A DNA stretch of 64,000 nucleotides from Tetraselmis striata (Eukaryota; Chlorophyta; Chlorodendrophyceae; Chlorodendrales; Chlorodendraceae): contig VCJN01001253.1 in the NCBI GenBank assembly GCA_006384855.1, forward strand, positions 62,001-126,000, written 5' to 3'. The translations under genes and the position numbers were made by a program. The notes beneath the pieces were generated by a model. The model did not search any database, was not told the origin of the DNA, and was given only the letters and a program-made list of their open reading frames with translations. Positions 52,547 to 64,000 of this stretch are shown here, piece by piece (positions within the stretch are counted from its first letter, which is position 1; each line of letters starts with the position of its first letter).

Positions 52547-54035
52547 GCGATGGCGCAGAAGCGAATCGCAACAATTCGAAGTGCCGGTAGTAGTCGCGAA
52601 GAGCGCAGTTTTCAACATCCTGTCGATCCGTATGTTGCTGCATATTTTCCAGCAACACGTAATTGGGCAATTTTCCGTTTATTGCCGCTTAGTACGCTTT
52701 CCACTGAGCTGCTAAACTGGTGCAAAGTCCGTGCCGCTAGATGAAGTTGCACGCAAACTAATCTATTCGTGTAAGCAGTTGCCTTTACCTCTGTATTTCC
52801 GGCTTGCCCCCACCTTGCCATCGAAAGGCCCAACAGATGCACAAATGCCCACAACGCCATTTCACCCATTTGGCCGCTAAATTGGAGGCCATTCATGGCA
52901 AGAATTGTCGGCTCATTCTGCATGGTTGATTCGTGGTGGTGGCACAACTTCATGTTTCCACTTCAACTGGAGATGTTTTTTGGCATGTGAGTAATGTACA
53001 TACTTTCAAAAGAAATGACGGGTAGTAGCGTGCTATGCACTGCATACCACAAGCTGTGCTTGCTTGGTTTTAGTGCATGTGATGTTATGGACAAGGTTTG
53101 AGCAATGCTTCGCTGACTTTATCATTTTAAATACCTTACACATTATACTGGAGATAAAGCGATTTGTTGTGTTGTTGTGCACTGCCACTTTGCCGACAAG
53201 CAGCCATAGGCCGCGCACCACACACTCCTCGAGGCTCACATACATTTGCATGCTTGATCAAAATGGTTGCTTGAGAAATCAGCATAATCTTTGAGCCTCA
53301 TCCGTAGAAAATCGAAGTATTGGTCCTACCTGCCTGCCTCACGCGCATTATTATACTATGGGATTACGGAGGGAGCCTCACCATAGTATTGTAAAAACAT
53401 GTCCCTGTAGCAAGTACATGCAATCAAAGCTCCCGCGGTAGTTGGTATATGAGTACGCAGTCGCACGTAAAAAGGATTTGTAAACAACACTACATGAGTT
53501 GGCCGCACAGACGGCAGGTCATCGTATATACATCATTTTCTCCGTATGAACACTCTATGCTTGTTTTTCATGAATAATTTGGCTGTCCTCAGCTCCTCAC
53601 CAAGTTGACAATAATACAGCACACATGTTTGCATGGCAAGTATGCCGATATATGAAATGAGAGGTGACGCCAATATATATGTAGCGACTGCAGAATAACA
53701 CGAGGTCACGAGGTGCCATTAAGCATATAAAACATACTAATAATGTTGTACACATCGGATCGGATGAATGATGTCGACATCATCAAAACTTGCTTTCATC
53801 TGGCATGAGCGCATCGTCCTCTGATATTATTCCTAGTCTCTATCTCCGGTTTGTGAGTAGTAGGCGTGAGTGATAAGGCGTTCAATAGTCGCCACTGTGT
53901 GTACCCGCAGGGACGAATGACGCGGCGGACGCTGACTGTGACGGATGATGCGCTTGACTGCTGCTGCTGCTTCGCCGCTTTTACCAATATTGCTTAAACT
54001 ACCGCATTCAAAATTTCAACTAAAAACCAAAAAGT
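52547..54035. other. Intergenic, AT-rich, no gene seen
   Basis: No recognisable exon or repeat shared with the rest of the window. Only short broken frames. Confidence 0.45.
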
Positions 54036-54108
54036 GTCTCATACCATGTTCGAACTGGTGACCTTCAGTGTGTTAGACTGACGTGATAACCAACTACACC
54101 AACGAGAC
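54036..54108 (-). tRNA. trnV-AAC: tRNA-Val (anticodon AAC)
   Basis: Read on the minus strand, 73 nt fold as a full cloverleaf. The acceptor GTCTCGT pairs with ATGAGAC (one G-T). The D arm is GTGTAGTTGGTTATCAC. The anticodon stem TCAGT/ACTGA encloses CTAACAC (anticodon AAC), followed by the variable AGGTC and T arm ACCAG-TTCGAAC-ATGGT with one mismatched pair. The body closely follows plant nuclear tRNA-Val(AAC). No intron and no encoded CCA. The mismatch in the T stem leaves a small chance it is a pseudogene. Confidence 0.86.
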
Positions 54109-55128
54109 TCGGGTGCTAATCCCAATCTTTTAATTAATTATATATACGTTTTATCTAATATTGTCGTTCTTGTGTGCGGCAGAGAAAAGCCGCTGTACAC
54201 AACGAAACACCGTAGGCTGGATGCTGCCCTGGCGGCTGCCAGGTAGCGACTTATTATTAATTCTTATTTACATGAATCGCAGGTAGCGACTACAGGGGTA
54301 CGGTACAGGTACCCGTACCGAGGCTGATGATGGTGCTCGGCACTACAGCAGGCGAGAGCAACAGCAAGTGCGAGAGCACACCGTACGGGTACCCCGTAAG
54401 ACTACTACAGGCAGCAGCGTTTTTGCTGCCAATAATATTGTGATTACAAGAGCCAGCTGCAAAATTCAAGAAATCCAAACAGAAATCCAGAAGAAAATCC
54501 AGCTACGGAACACCAGAGGCGGGATATGCATGCCAATATGCTGCTGGTATAAAGACTTAAGGATTGCTACTACGGGCGCCCGCGCACCGTACAAAGAAAC
54601 CTTTGCGTATAAGAAAGTGTCCTGCCCGATTGGTCTCAAATGTACACGAAATAATCACGGATTTATATCGACAGCATGAACAATTTACCGGCGCCCCGAT
54701 TCTGGGAATTAATCCTCGGGTTCTTCTGGGAGCGCGGGCGCATGTACATGACGATTTATATAGTCGATACAGGTATCTGCGGTACGTAAGGATTAATCCT
54801 TGTCAAAAGTAGCGACCACCCGCCCGTATCTCCATCCCCGTACGATTCTCGTAGGAACCCCTGCTTGTAGTACACAAACCCATAACAAAAATCGTATCGT
54901 CAACGTCGTTCTGCTCATCGGACGTCAGGCCGTCGGCAGCCGGTCGGCTCTGGCAACCACCACCTGCCTGGCTGTTGGCAAGACAACTCACTGCCTCGCG
55001 AACAGCGTGATACAACCTTCTCGCCATCTGCAGGGCCGCCTCCCTCGCCGGCTCGGCTCGGCTCCGCTCGGCTCGCGGGCTGGGGCGCCATCCTCGTGCC
55101 GCGTCACCCCGTCAGCGGTGCTACTACG
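54109..55128. other. Intergenic between tRNA and VPS8
   Basis: Contains GGTAGCGACT twice around 54242-54290, GTACGGTACAGGTACCCGTA near 54299, and a family F fragment at 54457-54530 (ATTCAAGAAATCC, AGAAATCCAGAAG, AATCCAGCTACGG). CTCGGCTCGGCTCCGCTCGG near 55052 is a short tandem repeat close to the VPS8 start. Confidence 0.5.
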
Positions 55129-57619
55129 ATGGCGGACCGCCTGGACTACCTCCTGAGCGAGCTGGGCGGCAGCAGCAGCGACGAGGAGGGGGAGGCAGTG
55201 ACGGAGGCAGAGGCGGCGGAATGGGCTGAAGCTCGGCAGCCACGGCCGCAGCCGCAGCAGCAGGTGCCACCAGACGCGCAGCTCCCATCGCGGACCCTCC
55301 TCCTCGGCTTCAGTCTTGAGCTCGCCGATCTTATCTGTGGCAATGAGCTCAGAAGGGGGGCGGGAGTCGAAGCTGTCTGCCGCTGGCCTAGCCTGGGCGC
55401 CCTGGGCAGGGGCCTCAAGTTCGGGGTCTCCCCTGGCTCGGGTGGTCTCGCTGGCCTGACCAGTCTGCCTACTGCTTCGCAGGTGCTGCCTCCGCCTCCA
55501 CCCCACCCCATTAGCGCCCCTGCGGAGGCTGATGACCAGGAGAAGTTGGAGGAGGAGGGGATAAAGGAGGAGGCCAAGGGAGAGGGGAAGGGGGAGGCTA
55601 GGCCCGATGTGGCCTCAGGCGTGGTCTCGGCCGGGCTGGCAGAGGTGGCCTGCAGTGCCGGTCCTGAAGGTGACAGCGCCGCCGCGGCATGGGACTCGGC
55701 CACAGCCGCATCCCCGGGCACCGATGGACTCAGCAAGGACACTCTCGCAAAGCCGTTGAGCCCGCTGGCGGCGGGGAACGACGGGATCATCCGCACGCCG
55801 AGCGCAGGTGGGGGAAATGGGCTCAAGTGCAGGCGCTGGCTAGGCGGCTGGGGCGGGTTGAGGTGCCCCGGGGAGGGGGAGGGGGGGGAGAGGGTGCCGG
55901 CGCGGCGGCGCTGAGATGGGTCCTCTGTGCCCCCATGCAGGCTTCGAAGAGGCAGAGCCGCAGGGCCTGATGGGCGGCACGATGCCCACCGTCGCGGAGC
56001 CACAAGAGGCGCCTGCGCATGACACCACTGCCAGCAGCTTCCTGGACCTCAGTGGGCTTGAGATGCTGGAGGCCAAGGAGCTCATGAGTAGCGACCCCGC
56101 CGCGCCGCCAGCTGCGCAGGTGCTGGAAGAGGGGGGCTTGGTGCCTTATGGCCCGGCAAGGTGGGGCCCGCGATCCATCACCTCATCCAGCGCAGTTTAG
56201 TGTACTCTAGGCTTTCCAACTCTTAGCCCCCCGCCCCCCCCTGGGTATCAAGGAGGTATAGAGGGAGGTTGGATAGAGGAAGGAGCTGGTGGCTCTTGCT
56301 ACCCATGGTTCTGCTGCCGCTACTCTTACTTGCTTCGGCCCTCTCCCTCCCAAACCCCACCACCGCGCGCGCGCACACACGCACACACACACACACACGT
56401 ACACACCAACTGCTCGCGCACCGCCACCAGGTGCACGCCATCCTGGCAGGGCTGTCCGAGTCCGACGACGAGGGCGAGCCCACAGGCGACCCCGACGACA
56501 CCCTCGACCTTGACTTTGAGGAGGACGCGCAGCAGCTGCAGCCGCTGGCGATTGTGGGGCAGGCGGCGATGGCGGCCTCCATGCTGGGCGTGCAGCCAGA
56601 GGTGGGCATCCACCCCCCAGCCCAGGCCCCCCTTATCCCTTCTGATGATAGTCCTCGACGGGAGCGGTCTCCCCCCCCCCCCTCCCGCCCCCCCCACAAC
56701 ACTTGGCTTTCCTTGGCCACTGGCGGGCTGAGCGTCTGGGCTATCCCTTCACCCCCAACTCCTGCGCAGTGGATCGCACCCGCGCATCTGTCTCGCGACG
56801 CCTCTCGCGACCTGGGCGCAGAGGCTGCCGTGCTGGCGCCCACTGCACCGCGGACACCAGCACGCATCACCGAGTCGGACGCGATGGCTGCCGCGGAGCG
56901 AGTAATTGCGCTGGAGCAGAGCATCCTGGACGAGCTACTGGCGTCTGCGCCGGTGGGGAGTGCCCGTGGGGACCGGGTAGCTGCGCCTACCGGGGAGGCT
57001 GCTCCCGGGGATGCTGTGCCTGCGCCGCCGCATATTGCTGCAGGGCAGGAGGGGGGAGTATTGGGGGGGCAGGGTGAGGAGGCGCTGAGCCTGGAGGCAG
57101 ACGAGGGTGGGATCGCTTCGGGGGGCGGCAGCACCGGCGGGTTGTCGGATCTGGAGGAGGGGGAGGGGGAGGAGGAGGCAGAGGCGCTGCCGGAGGAAGA
57201 CCCGGAGCTGATGCGGATGGCAGAGGCGTACGCGTACGAGCAAAAGCTGCTGCTGGTGGGCAGTCCCTCCCCCCCCCCCCCCCCCCCGTCGGGGCACCAC
57301 ACCCAATATCTTCTCCAAGATCAGCCCTCTGACAAGCGTTTCAGATAGAGCGGGGGGGGGGGTGGGGGGTGGGGGGGAGGTGGTAGGGGCGCCATGCAGA
57401 CTGTCGCTGATGTTGCGGGAGGGCCGCCGGCACAGGGCACAGGGCGCCTCACAGCATCTAGCGCCGACGACGGCCTGGAGGCCGAGAGCGTGGACCTCAG
57501 GTCGGCGCCCCTTTCCTCCACTGCCCAGAAGTCTGCCCATTTCCGTCACGGCAGGGCAGCTCCGCTCCCGCCTCCACCCTGGCGGATGCCTGGGCTGTTG
57601 TTCCGCAGTTGCAGCTGCA

Positions 57620-57652
<33 letters not shown>

Positions 57653-60600
57653 GCTACATTGAGGGTAGCAACACGACTGTTGGCGGTGGTAATGGTGGTG
57701 GGTGGTGGGTGGGACCGTGGCGGTCAATTGAGGTCAGCCTCTGTAGACCCGGCCATGATTGTGGTTGCGATGCCGCTGCTGCTGCTGGTTCATCACATAA
57801 GGTGGTGCCATATGGGGTGCGCCATCTTGGTTGGCAGCTGGGCCGGATTGGGACGGGGGATGTGACAAGTTGGGAGGAGAAGGGCGGGGAGGGGGGCTGA
57901 TGCTGGGGGTGCGGGCGGGCGGCTGCGCAGGGTGCAGCTGCAGATGCTGCGCGATGAGGTGGGGCCAGGCGGGCGCCCCGTGGGTGCCAACTCCATGCTG
58001 GGGCGCAAGGGCGTGTTGCGCGCCGACCCTGTGCATGGCTCCATCGGCACTCAGATGACGGCCACCGGGAAGTACGGCCAGCCGCAGGCAGGAACCCCTG
58101 CGACCCCCCTCCGTTTCCCACCCCGCCCGGCCCTTCAACTGACTCACTCATACGCTCAGACCCGCACGCTGGATGCTCACGTGTGCTGCCACTGCCGCGG
58201 CGGCTCAGGCGGTGGTGAAGTACCAGCACATGGTGGCAGTCGGCATGTCTTCCGGCGTGGTGCTGCTACAGGTGCCCCCCACTTCCCCCCCCCCCCCCCC
58301 CCCCCCCCCGCCCCCGCCCCCCACCTCCCGCTCCCCGCCCCATGTGAGCCGCTGCTTGCTGCCCGGGCCGCCGCGCCCCAAGGCTATCCTGTACCGCCGC
58401 TAACTTGGCAGCTGCCTCGCAGGTGCCGGCGTCAGCCGCAGCGGCGCCGACCGCTCCTTCCCAGTCACAGCCGCACCCGCCGCTGCCCAATCTGGCGGCG
58501 CTCGGGGAGGCAAAGCCCTCCGCGGGCGGCAACCGGGTGCGGACCCCGAGGAGGGAGGGGTTGACGGCTGTCACCTTGCCGGTGCTCGCCATGATTGTGG
58601 ACTGACCCGTGGCTGAGTTGTGCGAGTTGGGCTGCGGCTGTGACAGCCGGAGGGCGTGACTGCTCTGGCGTTCAACCTGGTAGGGGAGTGGCTCATGGCC
58701 GGCACCGCCAGCGGCGCACTGCAGCTGTGGGACACGCAGCAGCGATCGCTGCTCAAGACGATCACAGAGCACCAGGCGGGGCCAGCTTGCTGCGCCCCCC
58801 CCCACCCCCCCCTAACCCCCCGAATCTGGCCCTCCTTCCCCACCATCTGCCTGCTTGCTGCTTGCCGGTGAGGCCTCGGTGACTGACTGGGCTCTCGGGC
58901 TGTGATCCTCCAGGCGCCCGTGGTGCACATCTGTTTCATGCCGGGCAAGCCAGGCACGGTGGCGACCGCCGACGCGCGCGGGGTGCTGCTGCTGCACACG
59001 CTGAGCTCGGTGCCGTTGCTGCGCCTCATCAGCGTCTCCACTAAGGTCGCCACCGACGGGCGCTCCATTGGGCCGCTGCTGGACATGCGCCCGCTGATGC
59101 CCGCCCTGCCGCCACGCGGCGCTGCCCACCCTCCCCCCGGCGCCTCCACCCGGCCCGACGCCTCCCCAGGTGCCGACCCCCCCCCCCCCCCCCCCCCTGT
59201 GTCCCCGCCCCATACACCCGCAATCATGCTGCCGTCCAGGCATCGACAAGCCCCACTGTGCGCTATGGGGGTATGCGTAGGCGGTGGACTCAACAGCGCT
59301 ATGGCTTCCGCATCCGCCAGCTCAGGCGGCAAGGATGTCGCGTGGTCGTACCTCTTTGAGGCGCGTCCCCCTCCAAGCACACTCCGCGCACGCCCCTCGC
59401 CAGCTCCCCGCCTGAACCCTGCTGCTCATGTAGATCTCGGAAGTTCGGCCTGTTGTGAGTGAATCTGGCTGCGGGTGCATGGCCTGTCGCAACCCTCCGG
59501 TCACTAAGCGCCCTCGACATTGCGACCTCATCGTTTGACCAACATCATCTAGGTCGTCATGGGCTCGAATAGTTTTGCTGAGAAAGGCACACAATGACAA
59601 AAAGCCGCTAGTCTACTTCCAAGTTGATTAGCATGGTCAAAACGGGTGTTGTGTCTCACCTGTGGTCACAGGGGCAGGGGTTTCTATCCGCCCCTTCCTG
59701 GCTCTTTGGGCGCTCACCCACTTTGCCACAGCTGCGCTGAGGGTGCCGCCCCTGGCTCCTGCTGCCCATGCGCCCCCTGCTGCCATAGGACGCCAACGCG
59801 GAGAGCGAGGCCGCCGGCATCCTGGTGCTGTGCGCGCAGCACATGGCGTTCATCTGCCGCATGTTCCCCGACATGGCCATCCTGCACTCCCTCCCGCGCC
59901 CCTCTGATGTGCCGCCGTCCGCCGTCATGTGCGCCTGCTGGCGGCCGCGCCACCGGCAGCCGCTGTCTGCCGCTGAGCGCGCCAGCGGCCACCCGCCGCA
60001 CGCGATGCTTGTCATTGGGTGGGACACGCAGGTGCGCCAAGCCACGCCCGGCTCCTCGGCACTGCTCGTCATGTAGTGGCTACACCCTGACGGACATCCT
60101 TGCCGATGCAACGGGAAGGGATGGGATGGGATGGGATGGAAAAAAAAACGACATGTCATGTCATGTCATGTCATGCCATGCCATGCCATGTCATGTCATA
60201 TATCATATATCATGTCATGTCATGTCATGTCATGCCATGCCATGTCATCATGTCGATGTCATGTCATGTCATGTCATGTCATGTCATGTCATGTCATGTC
60301 ATGTCATGTCATGCCGTGCCGTGCCGTGCCGTGCCATGCCATGCCATGCCATGTCATGTCATGTCATGTCATGTCATGTCATGTCATGTCATATCATGCC
60401 ATGCCGTGTCATGTCATGCCATGCCATGCCATGCCATGCCATGCCATGCCATGCCGTGTCGTGCCATGCCATGCCATGTCATGTCATGTCATGTCATGTC
60501 ATGTCATGTCATGTCATATCATGCCATGCCGTGTCATGTCATATCATGTCATGCCATGTCATGTCATGTCATATCATATCATGCCATGCCGTGTCGAGTC

Positions 60601-63600
60601 ATGTCATGTCATGTCATATCATGTCATGTCATGCCATGTCATGCCATGCCATGCCATGCCATGCCGTGTCGTGTCATGTCATATCATGTCATGCCATGCC
60701 ATGTCATGTCATGTCATGGGATGGGATGGGATGGGGTGGGGTGGGACGGGATCGGGTCTGATTAATCACGCAAGTAAACCGCATCCGCATCACAGAGTGG
60801 CGGATGCTCCCTGTGGCTATGCACGTCCGCTAACCGCCCGCTCCCCTGACGAGCCCGCAGGTCCATCTGTACGACGTACCGCTGATCGCCGCCAAGCGGG
60901 CACCTGCCAGCGTCAGTCCCGATGGCGCCCCCAAAAGGTCAGTGCTTATCACCATGGTTTGCCAGGCACCTGCACACATGGCGCTATCTTGCCTCAGCGA
61001 AGTGTTTTCCGAGGGTGGGGGTGGGGGGGGGGGGGGGGGGGGGGGGGGAGGAGGGCGTTCAGACGAGACTTTGTTGCGGCTGCGTAGCCGGCGGGGGCAG
61101 AGCTCGGCCTCGGCAGGGGGAGGCACCCAGGCGCCCGCGCCCTCGGGCTCGGCGGACTCGGCTCCGCAGAAGGTGCAGCTGCTGCGGGCCTTTGAGGCCG
61201 TGTCGGCTGTGATTGGGCTGCACTGGCTGGACCTCGACGGCCTGGGCATGGCTACTGCCAGCGGCTACCTGCAGGTCTTTGACGCGCAGGGCGACCTTAA
61301 GGACCAGGTCTCTCCTCCTCCCCCCCCCCCCCCCCCCCCCCCTCCCCGGCCCTCGTGCACCAACCCACCTTACCCTACTAGTTGAAGCAGTCAGAATGAG
61401 CCTTGCGCCTTGGGAGGCCGCACCAACGGTGGCTTCCATATGGCACCCCCAGGTGCTGATTGAGCATGCGCCGGTGAGCCACACGCTGATGGTTAACGTC
61501 TCTGGTGGCGGCAGCGCCACCTGTTTCCACAACAGCATCGTGGGCTGGGGGCCCCACATGCTGCTGATGAGCCCCGTTAGCCTACTGCACGCGCGCCTCA
61601 TCCCCTGGGCGGAGCGCCTCGCCGCGCTGAAGGAGCTAGGTACCCTCCCCGCTCCCCCCACTCCCTCTCCGCCCCTTCCTCTTCATCGCACTTGCCCCGC
61701 TGGTATGTGTTTGTACGGGTAGTGCACTCATGCGCGCGGAAGTAATACGGATGCCGGCACGGACTCAACAGGTTATGAAACAATAAATTATAAATAAATT
61801 ATGAAAGAAGTATATAATGTTCTGATAGTTTGGATTAGTTTGAAAGAAAACTGACGATATCTCTTAGTCATATTGCGAATTGATTTCGGAAAGCAATTAG
61901 TACATTGTTTGAGTGTGTATTGCCCATTCATTCGATAAAAAGGTATACATGCATTCTTTGACATTAGATAGCAATGCGGCCGATGCACGACGATGATATC
62001 TCGTTAATCATACTGAGAACAAAAACAAGCTACATATCGGAATATGCGGACCGATGCATAACGATTCCGCGGGTTATCCTTACACGGTACAACAAAACAC
62101 GCGTATGCATACTGGTAGAGAGGATTACATGTAGCGCGTTTTGTGCAAGGGTTAATAGGATACACAGGAGTAATCGAATGTACCTGACATGAATAATTAT
62201 GTAATCCTTGCCGCGTCGAAACAGTCTATTACGATGGAACTTCGGCAATGACAATCGGAGAATAGAGTTACAGCAGAATAGAATAGAATATTGTAGTATA
62301 AACGCTAGAAGGGTGGCAAAACATGGCCAGGCACCGCCGTTTCAAATTTATTGCCACCTACGCGCTATGAATAAGAACGCTGCGAAGACGAACCCACTCT
62401 GCCAGCCAGAGGTCAAATGTAGACGATGCTATCGCGGGGCTATACCCAATGCTCGTATAGGTTGCATGCAGTCCCAATTGATGGGCTATGATGAACCCCT
62501 TTAATCAGGGGTCTATGGGTGCGTCGGGACCCATATGTGATGACGCGCAATGCCGTTAGGTTAAACGTGTATCTCCATCATTTGAATATTCGTTGAGCCC
62601 AAGATTATAAATGCTTTCGCTGGTAACTCTGTCGTCCGCCTTCTGGTGTCAGCCAGCGGTGCCAGCCATTGGTGAGCCATGCCGGTAATGGTGCCCGCTT
62701 GGCTGACATGGCGCTGCCCGGCAGGCGACTGGGCGGGCGCCATTCTGCTGGGCCTGCAGGCGCGCGACACCGTGGCAGCTCTCGGTGGCGGAAGCCCCGC
62801 CCGGGGCGGCCGCCCGCCGGCGGACTTGGAGGATGCGGCCGGCGCAGCGGGCGCCTGGGCAGTCAACGCCCGTGGCGTGGAGGCGAATGCCCTCCCCGGC
62901 CAGATCGTGGGCTGCGTCAAGGTGGGCGCCGCACGCCACATGCTTCCGTTCGGATGTTGACCCCCGCCAGCAGCCCACCAAGGGGTGAGGATCCCTGCCG
63001 TGCCCGCGTTATCGATCATTCCGCAGGAGTACATCGCCTCGGCTCTTGCGACCTGCGGGAGCCACACCCCTGAGGACGGCGACGGCAAGAGCGATGGCGG
63101 CGGCTCGTTTGACGTGCAGGGGCAAGTGATCCAGGACGTGGCGTGCATCGCTGTGGACCTGTGCGTCATGCTGGGCATGCAGGTGCGCCCTGCCCAAACA
63201 GGAGACGGGTGCTGTCAGGGTTAGCTGCTTCAGCGCCTTTCTGCATTGCCAATTGAGCTTGCGGGTGTGTGTGTGTGGGGGGGGGGGGGGGGGGGGGGGG
63301 GTGCGATGGATGCCGTGGTGTGCGGTGAGCGCATCCTTGTGCACGTCTTGTGTCTGGAGGCTGCGTGTCTAGTTGCTGAGTGGCCGGCATGTTGCTGAAA
63401 TTGAATTTCTTACAACTTTGTTCCTGCTCAGTCTTTGGTGCTAAGCAGGGCAGCTGTCTTACGACCGGTCTGCACGAACCTGCATAGGGTACACTAATTC
63501 CATCGCTCAGCATACACCCCTCTGAAGACCAAGTATGTCTCGGAAGGGATCGGCTGCTCAGTGGCCTGACATCCGCTTGGCCGGCTGCTATGCGTATGGG

Positions 63601-63971
63601 AGCGTGATGGTGCAGATTGAGTCTGAAAGGAAGTAGATGGATGGATGCTTATGTGAGGATGATGTGAGGATGCGCTGCTCAGGGTGGGCTGGGCAGGAGA
63701 GTGCGGCGCGCCGGCGGTGCTTTGTCGCTCTGACTGCGAGCGGCGCGCGCAGGACGAGCTCTTTGGCGGCGTGTACAGCCTGTTCAAGGGGCACGGCCAC
63801 CAGGCGGCACTGCTCCGCAAGCTGGAGGGGCCAATCCTGCGCGACCAGCTGCCCAGTCTGGAGCCCGAGCCGCTGCAGGACCTGGTCAACCACTTCGTGG
63901 CGGAGGGGAAGCCTGAGCGCGTGGAGCGCTGCGTGCTGCACCTCAACGTGGCCACTCTGGACCTCAACCGG
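55129..63971 (+). CDS. VPS8: VPS8-like CORVET tethering subunit, 3' end outside window
   Basis: Eighteen exons in phase: 55129-55807, 55941-56119, 56431-56601, 56770-57255, 57400-57500, 57931-58087, 58209-58271, 58423-58581, 58647-58775, 58914-59169, 59326-59429, 59789-60031, 60861-60937, 61088-61307, 61453-61639, 62725-62921, 63027-63182, 63753-63971 (1261 codons so far). VPS8 is the Rab5-side subunit of CORVET, which tethers endosomes. An acidic disordered N-tail leads to a beta-propeller: YQHMVAVGMSSGVVLL, VTALAFNLVGEWLMAGTASG, LQLWDTQQRSLLKTITEH, VVHICFMPGKPGTVATADAR, then IGLHWLDLDGLGMATASG. After it comes the VPS8 helical region: ALKELGDWAGAILLGLQ, DELFGGVYSLFKGHGHQAAL, PLQDLVNHFVAEGKPERVER and VLHLNVATLDLNR. 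The usual C-terminal RING should lie past 64000. Least certain are the exon 58423 donor (58536 possible), exons 58914 and 59326, and whether 55262-55481 is an extra intron. Two introns appear to start with GC (after 58087 and 58775). Confidence 0.88.
60106..60755 (+). repeat. Pentanucleotide minisatellite ATGTC/ATGCC in VPS8 intron
   Basis: About 570 bp of CATGT and CATGC pentamers, with rare CATAT, CGTGT and CGTGC variants (about 60152-60715). Short (GGGAT)n blocks flank it on both sides (60116-60139 and 60717-60750). Every unit carries the palindrome CATG. Pure variant blocks alternate (CATGT runs, CATGC runs, CCGTG runs), showing local duplication of groups of units. It sits between exons 59789-60031 and 60861-60937. 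All three frames are open but meaningless. Confidence 0.97.
61640..62724. other. Long VPS8 intron with AT-rich repeat insertion
   Basis: Between two in-phase exons. About 61780-62380 is strongly AT-rich and includes the family D copy (62305-62375). A family A-like segment follows (CCAGAGGTCAAATGTAGACG and GGTTGCATGCAGTCCCAATT, to about 62480). This looks like one or more insertions into an originally short intron. Confidence 0.65.
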
Positions 63972-64000
63972 GTGCGAGCCCCCCCCCCCCCTCCCCCCTT

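Noticed and set aside
60131..61087. Long open frames of repeating Met-Ser-Cys-His-Val in all three + frames
   Set aside because: They are translations of the ATGTC/ATGCC minisatellite inside a VPS8 intron. Being open in every frame is expected for a pentamer repeat without stops.

Overview
The window looks like nuclear DNA of a green-lineage alga (chlorophyte or prasinophyte-like). The reasons are GC-rich coding exons broken by many short GT-AG introns, AT-rich repeat islands between genes, a plant-type Shaker potassium channel with C-terminal ankyrin repeats, a MurA enzyme with a plastid-type N-terminal extension, and an internal block of the CCCTAAAA repeat, the Chlamydomonas-type telomere sequence. 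There are no bacterial operons, ribosome binding sites, CRISPR arrays or rRNA genes. I built gene models by eye, matching splice sites and reading phase between exons. In the well-supported genes every junction keeps phase.

Layout. Position 1 to 8 kb: a minus-strand membrane-anchored hypothetical gene running off the left edge, a U-box E3 ligase (+), and a SAM-domain plus Cys-rich protein (-). 8.4 to 11 kb: a tyrosine-recombinase retroelement abutting telomere repeats. 11.4 to 18.2 kb: a 12-exon MurA gene (+) whose last intron holds a SINE-like insertion with a 15-bp target duplication. 18.9 to 21.7 kb: adenine phosphoribosyltransferase (-). 23.2 to 24.6 kb: a protein related to methylenetetrahydrofolate reductase (+). 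25.5 to 34.9 kb: a 15-exon AKT-like K+ channel (-). 35.6 to 51.6 kb: a repeat-rich block with an approximately 10.8-kb LTR element (38459-49280) whose 373-bp LTRs differ at one base and which has no intact pol. 52 to 54.1 kb: a small membrane protein and a tRNA-Val(AAC). 55.1 kb to the right edge: VPS8 (+), a CORVET tethering subunit, continuing past the window.

The genes are ordinary single-copy housekeeping genes in mixed orientation and do not form a pathway cluster. The most interesting points are the algal MurA (a plastid peptidoglycan enzyme with its catalytic Cys kept), long poly-C runs just after 5' splice sites, several GC-AG introns, the very young LTR element with no working coding capacity, and the tyrosine-recombinase element fused to telomere repeats.
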